Shown: positions 14,015-21,144 of the stretch, in pieces
Position numbering within the stretch: position 1 is the stretch's first letter
Layout: each line of letters starts with the position of its first letter
Source: an uncultured Collinsella sp.
Lineage (GTDB): Bacteria > Actinomycetota > Coriobacteriia > Coriobacteriales > Coriobacteriaceae
Reading direction: 5' to 3'
Assembly (NCBI GenBank): GCA_902478945.1
Contig: CABSMX010000020.1
Location: 1-24,195 of the forward strand
DNA length: 24,195 bases
Made by a program: the position numbers and the translations under genes
Notes under the pieces: generated by a model
Told to the model about the DNA's origin: nothing
Database searches by the model: none
The model's input: only the letters and a program-made list of their open reading frames with translations

Positions 14015-14713
14015 TTACTCCTCGTCTTCGGCGTCGTCAGATTTTTTAACGCTAGCACGCTTCTTCTTTTTGGAGAGATCCAGGCCAAAACGTTTAACAA
14101 GCATTTCGCAAATCTCGCTCGAACGGGCCTTGAGATAGCTGCCCTTGCCGTTCTCGGCGTCGAACTTAAGGCGCAGCGCAAGCTTCTCGGCGACCTCGGC
14201 GTCGATCTCGCCCTGGCCAAACTCGTACAGGCAACCGAGCATATCGCGATACTCAAGGTCGCCGTGGTAGCACTGGATGGCCTCGTCTAGGATGGGCCAA
14301 GCCTCGCGTGAACGCTCAGCACTCGTGGCGCCCCACACGCACAGCAGGCGGAAGGCGGCATAGCGCAGCGTGGAGGAAATCTCGTCGAACAGTGCGGTCT
14401 CGGCGCCCTCAAAGGCATCGCCCAGCTGCTCGGGGCAGGTGGTGGCGAGCGCCGTCAGGGCATCGAGGGCCTCCCAGCGGGTCTGAGCCTCGGGGCGGTC
14501 GAGCGCCTCGATCAGCGCGGGCACGCAGGGCACCACGCGCTGCGGATCGCGCTCGGCAAGCAGGTGCAGCACGCGGGCGGCAAACTGGCGGATACGGCGC
14601 GTGGGGCAGCCGAGCTCCTGGACCAGGCGGTCGACGGCATTCTCGTTCTCCTCTGCCAGCTGAAGCTGTGCCAGCTCCTCGTCGGTGAGCTGTTCGTCTT
14701 TGTTTTCTGCCAT
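14015..14713 (-). CDS. HEAT-repeat protein
   Basis: The 232-aa protein has helical HEAT-like repeats: VDRLVQELGCPTRRIRQFAA-type helix pairs near 27-52, VPCVPALIEALDRPEAQTRW near 61-80 and further helices to about 180. The N-terminus is acidic and the C-terminus (about 215-232) is Lys-rich then acidic. HEAT repeats are protein-interaction scaffolds; no catalytic motif is seen. AGAGG lies 5 nt before the ATG. It lies between a small membrane protein and icd with gaps of 15 and 6 nt, so it is co-transcribed with them. The partner is unknown. Confidence 0.82.
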   Translation of the reverse strand: MAENKDEQLTDEELAQLQLAEENENAVDRLVQELGCPTRRIRQFAARVLHLLAERDPQRVVPCVPALIEALDRPEAQTRWEALDALTALATTCPEQLGDAFEGAETALFDEISSTLRYAAFRLLCVWGATSAERSREAWPILDEAIQCYHGDLEYRDMLGCLYEFGQGEIDAEVAEKLALRLKFDAENGKGSYLKARSSEICEMLVKRFGLDLSKKKKRASVKKSDDAEDEE

Positions 14714-14728
14714 AGTTACCTCTTTTTA

Positions 14729-15157
14729 CTATTTCTTAGCGTGCTTGCCAGCACCCTTGCTGTCATCGGTGACCGAGATGAGCTGTCGGTCGGCAGCGCC
14801 ATTACGACGCGCACGGCGGCGTTCCTCGGCATCGCCCGCGTCGGCGGCGGCGCGGTGTGCCTTGTTGACGTTAAAGACCTCGTCGTGCTTGCGCCACGGA
14901 CCGACGGACTCGCCAAAGCTCATCTTAAGGCCGGCGATAAAGCCGCCGAGCCAGCCGATCGGCGCAAACTGCACCAGCGGGAACAGCGAGAACACCCAGG
15001 TCAGCAGGACGACTGCCGCAGCTCCCGCAAAGTTGGCAATCCAGTAGTCGCGCTTGGTGATGACGCGCTTTTCGCACGCCCACTGGCCGCACAAAAAGCC
15101 GATGTAGATCGCAAAGAGAAAGAGCACCAGCGCAAGCACCACGAACGTCAAGCTCAT
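14729..15157 (-). CDS. Small two-helix membrane protein
   Basis: I do not recognise a named family. The 142-aa protein has two hydrophobic segments (about 4-24 and 41-75, the latter perhaps two short helices). A soluble, basic C-terminal half contains KAHRAAADAGDAEERRRARR and ends in GKHAKK. ATG 15157 is used because GGGGAG lies 8 nt upstream and it follows the dehydrogenase stop by 5 nt; an upstream in-frame start would overlap that gene. The basic tail suggests a cytoplasmic contact with nucleic acid or acidic protein, which is inference. Confidence 0.75.
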   Translation of the reverse strand: MSLTFVVLALVLFLFAIYIGFLCGQWACEKRVITKRDYWIANFAGAAAVVLLTWVFSLFPLVQFAPIGWLGGFIAGLKMSFGESVGPWRKHDEVFNVNKAHRAAADAGDAEERRRARRNGAADRQLISVTDDSKGAGKHAKK

Positions 15158-15162
15158 AGGCG

Positions 15163-16242
15163 CTACTCCCCGTGATGGTGGCCGCAGCAGCACTCGTGGC
15201 CGTCGTCATGACCGTGACCGCCGCAGCACTCGTGGTCCTCGCCATGGTGGTGTCCACAACCGCACTCGTGGTCGTCGCCACGCTCGCCGCAACCGCAGCC
15301 TTCCTCGTGAGCACCGTGCTCCTCGGGACGATACTGCGACCAGTCCAGACCGGCGGCGATGGCATCGGCCTCCTCCTTATAGAGGACCGTGACGGCCTGG
15401 GTGCCCAGCTTGGCACCACCGATGGCATCGAGCATGTCGTAGAGCGTAAAGGCCACGTCGGCGCCGGGCAGCGCAAGCTCACGGTCGTCGGCATAGGCGA
15501 GCGCCAAGCGCAGGTCCTTAATGAAGTGCTCGACCATAAAGCCGGGCTTGTAGTCGCCGTCGAGCGCCTTGGGCGCCAGGCTCTCCATGGCGCCGGACTT
15601 GCCGGTGCCACCCAGGATCATCTGACGGGTCTTCTCAAGATCAAGGCCGCTCAGCTCGGCAAACGCCAGCGCGTCTGCCATGCCGACCATGCAGGCGCCC
15701 AGCGACACCTGGTTGGCGAGCTTGGCAGCCTGGCCCTTGCCGGCGCCATCGAAGCAGCAGATGGTTGCCGCAAAAGTGGAAAGGATGTCGCGGACCGGCG
15801 CGATGTCGTTCTCGGTGGCGCCCACGATAGCCGTGAGCGTGCCGGCGATGGCACCCGACTCGCCGCCGGTGACGGGGCAGTCAAACGCCATGCGACCGGA
15901 GACCTGGGCGGCCTCGGCAATATCGCGCGCCAGCTCGGGCGAGCTCGTGGTAAGGTCGATCAGGACCGCACCGGGCTTAGTGCACGCGAGCAGACCGTCA
16001 CCCGCCAGGTAGAGCTCCTCGACCTCGGAGGGATAACCCACCATGGTAAAGACGACGTCGGCGTTCGCCGCGGCATCTGCCGGCGTATCGGCCCAAGCGG
16101 CACCGCGCTCGATAAGCGCGGCAGCCTTGGACTTGGTGCGGTTGTTGACCGTGACGGGATAGCCGGCATCCAGGATGTGACCGGCGATGGGGGCACCCAT
16201 GATTCCGGTGCCGATAAATGCGACGGAGAGCTTGTTTGCCAT
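15163..16242 (-). CDS. 3-hydroxyisobutyrate dehydrogenase / tartronate semialdehyde reductase-like, with His/Cys-rich tail
   Basis: A beta-hydroxyacid dehydrogenase of 359 aa. The NAD(P)-binding motif is FIGTGIMGAPIAG (9-21). DCPVTGGESGAIAGTL (121-136) is the substrate motif, and GAGKGQAAKLANQ (167-179) carries catalytic Lys174. These residues fit the 2-hydroxy-3-oxopropionate reductase/3-hydroxyisobutyrate dehydrogenase family, normally about 290-300 aa. Residues 307-359 (15166-15324) are an added tail with 9 Cys and 13 His in 53 residues, built from imperfect repeats such as HECGCGHHHGE and HECCCGHHHGE. Such tails bind Ni, Zn or Cu in proteins like SlyD and HypB. An AAAAGGAAAGG SD precedes the ATG. 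It heads the operon with the membrane, HEAT and icd genes. The substrate is uncertain. Confidence 0.9.
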   Translation of the reverse strand: MANKLSVAFIGTGIMGAPIAGHILDAGYPVTVNNRTKSKAAALIERGAAWADTPADAAANADVVFTMVGYPSEVEELYLAGDGLLACTKPGAVLIDLTTSSPELARDIAEAAQVSGRMAFDCPVTGGESGAIAGTLTAIVGATENDIAPVRDILSTFAATICCFDGAGKGQAAKLANQVSLGACMVGMADALAFAELSGLDLEKTRQMILGGTGKSGAMESLAPKALDGDYKPGFMVEHFIKDLRLALAYADDRELALPGADVAFTLYDMLDAIGGAKLGTQAVTVLYKEEADAIAAGLDWSQYRPEEHGAHEEGCGCGERGDDHECGCGHHHGEDHECCGGHGHDDGHECCCGHHHGE

Positions 16243-16340
16243 GAAACCTTTCCTTTTGGGTTGGGTGTTGTTACCAGGTTGAATACTCGATGCCAGCGTT
16301 TGGGCAGTGAGCTGGGATCGATTACGGCCGCGTTACTTGC

Positions 16341-17294
16341 CTACTGACTGCGCACGCGGCGGGCGATACGGTCGGAAAGCGACGCCTTGTCGGCGCGGTT
16401 CTTGCCCCAAAACGCGCAGGCCACCATGCCGGGGCCCACGTGCGAGCCGATGGTGGGACCCACGGAGCTGCGAATGATCGTGACGTCGGCGCAACCCTCC
16501 TCCTTGCGGATGGCAGCTTCGAGCCAGTCACCGTCCTTTTCGGCATCGGCAGTCATAATGGCGATGGGCATGGTGCGATCGGGCACGTAGTTCTCACGGA
16601 ACGACTTGAGGATGGACTTGAGTGCCTTCTTGCGGCCTCGGTTGACGCCAATCAGCGACAGCGAGCCGGCAAGGTCGTAGGAGAGCTCGGGCTTGACATC
16701 GAGCTTTGCCGTGAGCTGCGCCGCCGCGGGCGGAATGCGGCCGCCGGCAGCCAGCGCATCGAAGCTCTCGAGCGTAAAGTAGCCGTGTACGTAGGTCTTG
16801 GCCTCGTTTGCCCAATCGACCAGCTGCTTGGCAGTCAGTCCTGCCGAACGCTGGCGCACGGCCTCGAGCGCCAAGAGCGCGCCGGTCGCGCAGGGCAGAG
16901 CGTTGTCGACCACGTAGAGCTCAAAGTTGGGATACTCGGCGCGCACGGCATCTGCCGCCTGGCACGCGGAGTTGTAGCTCGACGACAGCGCCGAGGTAAA
17001 ACACAGGTAGACCGTGGGCGTGCCCTCTTTGGCGCACTCGGTAAAGAACTCGATATAGCGACCGAGCGACACAGCCGAGGTGGACACGCGGGCACCGGCG
17101 CGCATGCGGTCGTAGAACTCCTTAGGGCTCATGCTCGACCAGATGTCATCCGTGCGCTCTTCGCCATCGATAATGAAGGGGAAACCCAGGATATCGACAT
17201 CGAGGTTCGCGGCGACCTCGGGACTAAAGTCGCAGCAGGTATCGACGACGATGCGGCAACGGTCCGAATGGCCGGTAGATGCAGCCTTGTCCAT
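16341..17294 (-). CDS. DegV family fatty-acid-binding protein
   Basis: The 317-aa protein matches DegV/FakB. The N-terminal RIVVDTCCDFSPE (13-25) and central STSAVSLGRYIEFF segments and a VYLCFTSALSSSYNSA loop carry the Ser/Thr residues that hold the fatty-acid carboxylate. FakB proteins present fatty acids to FakA kinase for phosphorylation. ATG 17294 is taken with GGAG 8 nt upstream; a TTG one codon earlier is less likely. It is separated from hpf by a strong terminator and from the downstream dehydrogenase by 98 nt, so it may be transcribed alone. No fakA is in the window. Confidence 0.9.
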   Translation of the reverse strand: MDKAASTGHSDRCRIVVDTCCDFSPEVAANLDVDILGFPFIIDGEERTDDIWSSMSPKEFYDRMRAGARVSTSAVSLGRYIEFFTECAKEGTPTVYLCFTSALSSSYNSACQAADAVRAEYPNFELYVVDNALPCATGALLALEAVRQRSAGLTAKQLVDWANEAKTYVHGYFTLESFDALAAGGRIPPAAAQLTAKLDVKPELSYDLAGSLSLIGVNRGRKKALKSILKSFRENYVPDRTMPIAIMTADAEKDGDWLEAAIRKEEGCADVTIIRSSVGPTIGSHVGPGMVACAFWGKNRADKASLSDRIARRVRSQ

Positions 17295-17312
17295 CAAAGC
17301 GACTCCTTACGT

Positions 17313-17345
17313 AAAAAAGGCGGCCACCAGCATGGGATGGCCGCC
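17313..17345 (-). terminator. Terminator after hpf
   Basis: GGCGGCCA (17319-17326) pairs with TGGCCGCC (17338-17345); on the minus strand TTTTTT follows. It lies between hpf and the degV SD. Confidence 0.92.
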
Positions 17346-17374
17346 AACCGTTAACTCATGCAAGTTAACGTATT

Positions 17375-17959
17375 TTACTCGTCAAGTGTTTCGATGCGAG
17401 GCTTGATGATGCCATATCCACCATTCTTACGGTGATACACCACATTGATGAGGCCGGTCGTCGCGTTCTCAAACACGTAGAAGTCGTGACCCAGCAGATC
17501 GGTCTGCACCAGCGCCTGTTCCTCGGTCATCGGGGTGACGTCAATAACCTTCTCGCGGACGAGCAGGTCGTCCTCCTCCTCGGGCAGCAGCAGGTCGGCC
17601 AGATCCTCGACGCGCTCGACCGGTGCGACATCCGCGGCGCTGGCACCACCCTGGCGGTTGTCCACGACCTTGGTCTTGAACTTGCGCAGCTGGCGGGTAA
17701 CCTTATCGGCGGAGAGGTCGATGGCAGCATACATATCTGCGCCGTGCTCGGCAACGCGAATCACCGAACCGCGGGCACGAACCGTGACCTCGACGATTGC
17801 CGGGTTGGGGTTCGAGGGGTTCTTCTCATAACGAAGCACGACGTCGACTGTCATGGGCTCGATGTCGAAAACCTTGAGCGCCTCGCCGATTTTCTCATCC
17901 ACATGCGCACGCAGAGCATCGGTTACCGTCGTCTTGCGTCCAGAAACCTTGATATCCAT
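17375..17959 (-). CDS. hpf: Ribosome hibernation promoting factor, long form
   Basis: The 194-aa protein has the N-terminal ribosome-binding domain (1-100; MDIKVSGRK start and a conserved EVTVRARGSVIRV strand). A charged linker (about 105-135) leads to the C-terminal dimerisation domain (about 136-194; GHDFYVFENATTGLINVVYHRKNG-like block near 157-180). Long HPF forms 100S ribosome dimers in stationary phase or starvation. ATG 17959 is chosen because GGAG lies 6 nt upstream and the family starts there; upstream in-frame codons are not conserved. It has its own terminator and a 317-nt upstream region, so is probably monocistronic. Confidence 0.95.
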   Translation of the reverse strand: MDIKVSGRKTTVTDALRAHVDEKIGEALKVFDIEPMTVDVVLRYEKNPSNPNPAIVEVTVRARGSVIRVAEHGADMYAAIDLSADKVTRQLRKFKTKVVDNRQGGASAADVAPVERVEDLADLLLPEEEDDLLVREKVIDVTPMTEEQALVQTDLLGHDFYVFENATTGLINVVYHRKNGGYGIIKPRIETLDE

Positions 17960-18080
17960 ACGTGGCTCCAATCTGCCTCGGGGACTTACTGTACTGGCTA
18001 TGTACCCATTGCCGTGCATTTAATCACGCGATTTCCCAAAGACCCGAATAACGACTGCTTGATACCGCATACCGAAGTCT

Positions 18081-18104
18081 CGCACTTTTCCGTGGCAAAG
18101 TGCG
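18081..18104. promoter_or_regulatory. Inverted repeat in the hpf upstream region
   Basis: CGCACTTT (18081-18088) and AAAGTGCG (18097-18104) form a perfect 8-bp inverted repeat with an 8-nt spacer, about 120 nt upstream of hpf. A minus-strand TATAGC adjoins it at 18104-18109 but has no clear -35. The rest of 17960-18276 holds only this and the terminator at 18177-18210. Confidence 0.4.
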
Positions 18105-18176
18105 CTATAGGAAGGCGTCGACGGAGTTAATTTTTCTCCTGAAAATTAGCTTTGACCTGCTAGTTTTACCAAAATA

Positions 18177-18210
18177 GAAAAGCCGGGCTCCCCTATTTGG
18201 GAGACCCGGC
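18177..18210 (-). terminator. Terminator after the solute-binding lipoprotein gene
   Basis: GCCGGG (18182-18187) pairs with CCCGGC (18205-18210), with inner TCCC/GGGA pairing; on the minus strand TTTTCTATTTT follows. It lies 67 nt after the stop at 18277. Confidence 0.88.
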
Positions 18211-18276
18211 CATGCGTGTTGAAACCGTGAAGAAGCGCCTCGTTCGATGTGTGGTAGACGCCACCCCTACCAATAA

Positions 18277-19269
18277 CTAGCTATTGAGCTTGTTGATGTC
18301 ATCGTCGGTGATGGCGCCCTCCTGGCTAGACGACGGACTGTCGCCGTTGTTATCAGAGGCGTCGCCATCGGAGGACTCGGTCTCGTTGGACGTGGAGTCG
18401 GATGCCTGCACATTGGCCCCCGAAACAGTCTTGGCGGTAAGGTCATAGGGCATTTGGCCATACCAGACGCAGTGGACCGCCTCGAGCGTGCCGTCGACCG
18501 TGATACCGTCGAGGGCATCACTCACGGCACGGCACAGCTCATCGTTAGAGCTAAGGCCTGCGACGCCAAGCGTGGAGGGTGCCTCGAGCGTGCCGACATA
18601 GGAGATCTGACTCATCAGGCGCGCGAGGTAACCACCGGCCGTGGAATCACAGATCACGTAATCGACCTCGCCCGACTCGAGTGCCTCGAAGCACTCGTTG
18701 ATGTTGGAGAAGGTCTTTTGGTTGGCCGTGATGCTCTGCTTGGCAAGCGCTTCCTGCGAGGCCGAGGAAGTCTGAACGCCCAAAGTAGCAGTGTTGAGTG
18801 TGTCGGTTGAGACACTCGGGGACTCTCCGTCGCTGGTCTTGCCGAACACGGCGGCAGCATCGTACAGACAGGTGCCAAGCGAGCTGATGTCGCCGCCCGC
18901 AGACTTGATGTCGCCAATAAAGATGTCGGCCTTTTTATCGCTGAGCGCGGAATCGGCCGAGGACGCATCGACAAAGGCGACCTTGAGACCCATGCGGCAT
19001 GCGAGGGCACGAGCGGCATCGACCGCATAGCCCGTGAGGTTTCCGTCGGCATCCTGCATGGCTTGCGGGGCATCGGACGTATCGAGGGCGACCGTCAGGG
19101 TTCCCGGCGTGACCAGGGCATTGTCCGATACCGTGGGGGTAACGGTCTCGCGCTCGATCTGGTCGATCGTGGGCGTCGTGAACGTGGACAGTGGATTGAA
19201 CGCGCATCCGCTCAGGCCCAAAACGGCAATGACCGCCGCGGTCCCAGCACCCAACCGAGCCGCATGCAT
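18277..19269 (-). CDS. Amino-acid-type solute-binding lipoprotein (SBP family 3)
   Basis: A 330-aa lipoprotein precursor. The signal peptide ends in lipobox LSGC, with the lipidated Cys22. The mature part has family-3 periplasmic-binding features: a LTVALDTSDAP start, a DGNLTGYAVDAARALA segment, a KADIFIGDI block, and YVICDSTAGGYL near the hinge. The last ~48 residues are an acidic Ser/Asp-rich tail. It should deliver a small polar ligand to an ABC importer, or act as a sensor; no permease or ATPase genes are adjacent. ATG 19269 is preferred because GAGGGG lies 7 nt upstream and it gives a standard signal peptide. An ATG at 19287 is possible. The frame stays open upstream to 19677 but would bury the signal peptide. 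Confidence 0.85.
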   Translation of the reverse strand: MHAARLGAGTAAVIAVLGLSGCAFNPLSTFTTPTIDQIERETVTPTVSDNALVTPGTLTVALDTSDAPQAMQDADGNLTGYAVDAARALACRMGLKVAFVDASSADSALSDKKADIFIGDIKSAGGDISSLGTCLYDAAAVFGKTSDGESPSVSTDTLNTATLGVQTSSASQEALAKQSITANQKTFSNINECFEALESGEVDYVICDSTAGGYLARLMSQISYVGTLEAPSTLGVAGLSSNDELCRAVSDALDGITVDGTLEAVHCVWYGQMPYDLTAKTVSGANVQASDSTSNETESSDGDASDNNGDSPSSSQEGAITDDDINKLNS

Positions 19270-19612
19270 CAAGCTGCCCCTCACCATGTCCACTACCCTG
19301 CCTTCTGTGTCGTATACGATCCGTGCCCCGCACGGAATATCGGGTTGTTCCCACCAGCTGACCTGGTATTTGACCCCACACTTGCGCACCGGGGCGTTTG
19401 CTCGGGAGGCCGCAGCCACCTTCACGACTGGCCCGCTCGCCCGCGAGGCGGTATTGCCCCAAAGAAAGTAGAACGGACGGTGCGGCTTACATCTAGGACG
19501 CGCCATGATCGCGCCGCGCGCACGCGGTCGCTTACGTGGATCCCTTTGACCGCGTCTGTCTTGGACTAGGATGGGCATTTCGTCCGTCCGCAACCACAGC
19601 CTGGCAGGAACG
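19270..19612 (-). other. ~340-nt leader between promoter and lipoprotein gene
   Basis: From the predicted start near 19612 to the chosen ATG lies an unusually long 5' region. It is open in the lipoprotein frame, with ATG codons for MPILVQ and MARPRCKPHR, neither with a good SD. It could be a structured leader, a small upstream protein fused by lack of stop, or a true N-terminal extension. I recognise no riboswitch. Confidence 0.35.
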
Positions 19613-19618
19613 TAGGGC

Positions 19619-19647
19619 ATTATAGCTAAGTTCAAGCTATAGTTTAA
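19619..19647 (-). promoter_or_regulatory. Promoter of the solute-binding lipoprotein gene
   Basis: On the minus strand TTAAAC (19642-19647) is exactly 17 nt from a perfect TATAAT (19619-19624). It is among the best sigma-70-type promoters in the window. Confidence 0.7.
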
Positions 19648-19719
19648 GGTTAGGGACGTTATTCGCATCGCGAGCACAGATTTCGCAGGTCGGGGCGGGT
19701 CATTCGTGCCCCCATGAAG

Positions 19720-19768
19720 CCCGGAGCTCCCCCCACGGGGAGCTCCGGGGCACCCGTCTCAGGGTGCC
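19720..19768. repeat. Two adjacent GC-rich hairpins
   Basis: CCCGGAGCTCCCC (19720-19732) and GGGGAGCTCCGGG (19737-19749) form a perfect 13-bp stem with a 4-nt loop. GGCACCC (19749-19755) and GGGTGCC (19762-19768) form a second stem immediately after. They end one base before the inverted-repeat element at 19770. No T-tract follows on either strand. Confidence 0.75.
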
Positions 19769-19769
19769 G

Positions 19770-19986
19770 TGTGCAAAAAACGGCAAATATGAGTACTGCT
19801 ACCAATTTAGTAGCAGCGTATTTCCGCCCCACGAGCCCTTTTTGAGTTCCGCACAGCCCGCTTGGCGCCAAGATATTCCACATTCGTTCATTATCTCATC
19901 GCTGAATCCAGTTTTTCGGCCCAAGTTTCTTTATTTTTGCTGTCACTAATCTAGTAGCAGTACTCATATTTGCCGTTTTTTGCACA
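19770..19986. mobile_element. MITE-like element with perfect 33-bp terminal inverted repeats
   Basis: The left arm at 19770-19802 (TGTGCAAAAAACGGCAAATA...) and the right arm at 19954-19986 are exact reverse complements over 33 bp. Imperfect pairing runs about 12 bp further inward. The 151-nt centre is AT-richer than the flanks and has no convincing gene. The left arm can also fold locally (CTGCTAC/GTAGCAG). Length, long terminal repeats and lack of coding fit a MITE or an intergenic palindromic repeat. No obvious target-site duplication flanks it, which leaves the mechanism open. Confidence 0.65.
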
Positions 19987-20021
19987 GGGCATATAAACAG
20001 ACCCCCTATAAAGCCATAGTT

Positions 20022-21134
20022 TTACGCCGGCTTGAGCCCAAAGCACGCTCGGAGCGTATTCAGCAGAGCATCTTGCCTCTTTCGACGAGCCTCTACACGA
20101 TTCTGATATCGCTTACCCATGCGTTGGTATATGCGCCATGCGAGCGCCTCTAACGCCTCCATGTCGCAGAGCATCTCGTTGTTAACCGTCGCGACCTCGA
20201 TTCCCATGGACGCCAAACCCGTATTGCGTTTTTCATCGTGAATGCGCCCGCCGCGAGACGAATGGCCCTGCTCACCGTTGTATTCCAGGTCAAACCGAGC
20301 TGCTTCCTGATAGGCATCGCAAACCGCATACGGCATCCCCGAGATCGCCTGCGCACGGTCGTTGAACTCGATCTTGTGGTCGGTCTTAAAGGGACCGCAG
20401 GCAAATCCGCCATAGGAAAACGGAAGCGAAAACATGGCAAGCATGATGCATTCCATGGGTGAGCGCAGGTTTTCCGACAGAAAGGGGCACAGCCGCCGCA
20501 GCTGCTTGGCCGCGCTCCCCTTGCATGCCGCAAGGTAATCTGCCAGGCGATCGGGCGTCAGCACTGGCTCGACCTCAAAGTAGCCCACATCTGACGGCTG
20601 GTCCTTATCCTTTGCAAGCCTGTTCACGGTAGGCGAGCTGTAAGGGGGCAGATACTGCCCGCGATCGCTCAGCGAAATTTTGGAGCACAGCTCCTGGGCC
20701 AGGGCAAATGCCTGGATACAGCCGACTTCGCGCGCAACGGCGGCACAGAGGGCCTCGGGAGACAAGCTGTACACCCCCGGCTCCACCTCCAAAATCGAGG
20801 CGTCCGGCAGGCCTGTAGAACAAACGGACCAGCTTGCACCAGGCATGCGGCGACGCCGCTTCGCCGACCCCACCAGCAGGCACAAGTCTTCTTGGACATC
20901 GCCACTCACGGCCCCGATCCGCACCAAATCGGGAAGATAGATGTCCTCGGCCGAGGGAGACGATGTATGTAGCACACGGCGCTCTTCATCGGGATCGAGG
21001 TCTCTCCAGCTGATGTAACCCATTTGTCGGCGCTCGGCGCGCATCATGCGCAGCGCCGAGGCACCGGTCAGAACTACGGAGGCCGCCAGTTGCTCGCTTG
21101 TCAGCTCGATGCGCCGCGCTAGCTTCACTGCCAC
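20022..21134 (-). CDS. Hypothetical protein with a Vsr/DUF559-like nuclease-fold C-terminus
   Basis: No named function is recognised. The 370-aa protein has an N-terminal region (1-120), a middle helical part (about 125-240) and a C-terminal domain (about 245-330). The C-terminal pattern is FDLEYNGEQGH (281-291), then Asp300, Arg303 and a GIEVATV strand. This resembles Vsr-type/DUF559 endonuclease-like folds, whose usual E-Y-D-G motif here has Asn for Asp. GTG 21134 is chosen: a GGGG-rich SD lies just upstream and the comF stop is 10 nt away. An ATG at 21173 would overlap comF. It is probably co-transcribed with comF. Nuclease activity is doubtful given the Asn. Confidence 0.7.
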   Translation of the reverse strand: MAVKLARRIELTSEQLAASVVLTGASALRMMRAERRQMGYISWRDLDPDEERRVLHTSSPSAEDIYLPDLVRIGAVSGDVQEDLCLLVGSAKRRRRMPGASWSVCSTGLPDASILEVEPGVYSLSPEALCAAVAREVGCIQAFALAQELCSKISLSDRGQYLPPYSSPTVNRLAKDKDQPSDVGYFEVEPVLTPDRLADYLAACKGSAAKQLRRLCPFLSENLRSPMECIMLAMFSLPFSYGGFACGPFKTDHKIEFNDRAQAISGMPYAVCDAYQEAARFDLEYNGEQGHSSRGGRIHDEKRNTGLASMGIEVATVNNEMLCDMEALEALAWRIYQRMGKRYQNRVEARRKRQDALLNTLRACFGLKPA

Positions 21135-21144
21135 AAAACCACCC

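Noticed and set aside
15166..15324. Possibility that the His/Cys repeats are a frameshift artefact
   Set aside because: The frame is continuous with the enzyme, ends at a stop 5 nt before the next gene's ATG, and the repeats are regular in that frame only.
19659..19883. 74-codon minus-strand frame across the hairpins and MITE-like arm
   Set aside because: It spans structured non-coding DNA and has no SD or similarity that I can see.
19770..19986. CRISPR-like or riboswitch interpretation of the repeats
   Set aside because: There are only two arms, inverted rather than direct, with no spacer series and no cas genes; no known riboswitch motif is seen.
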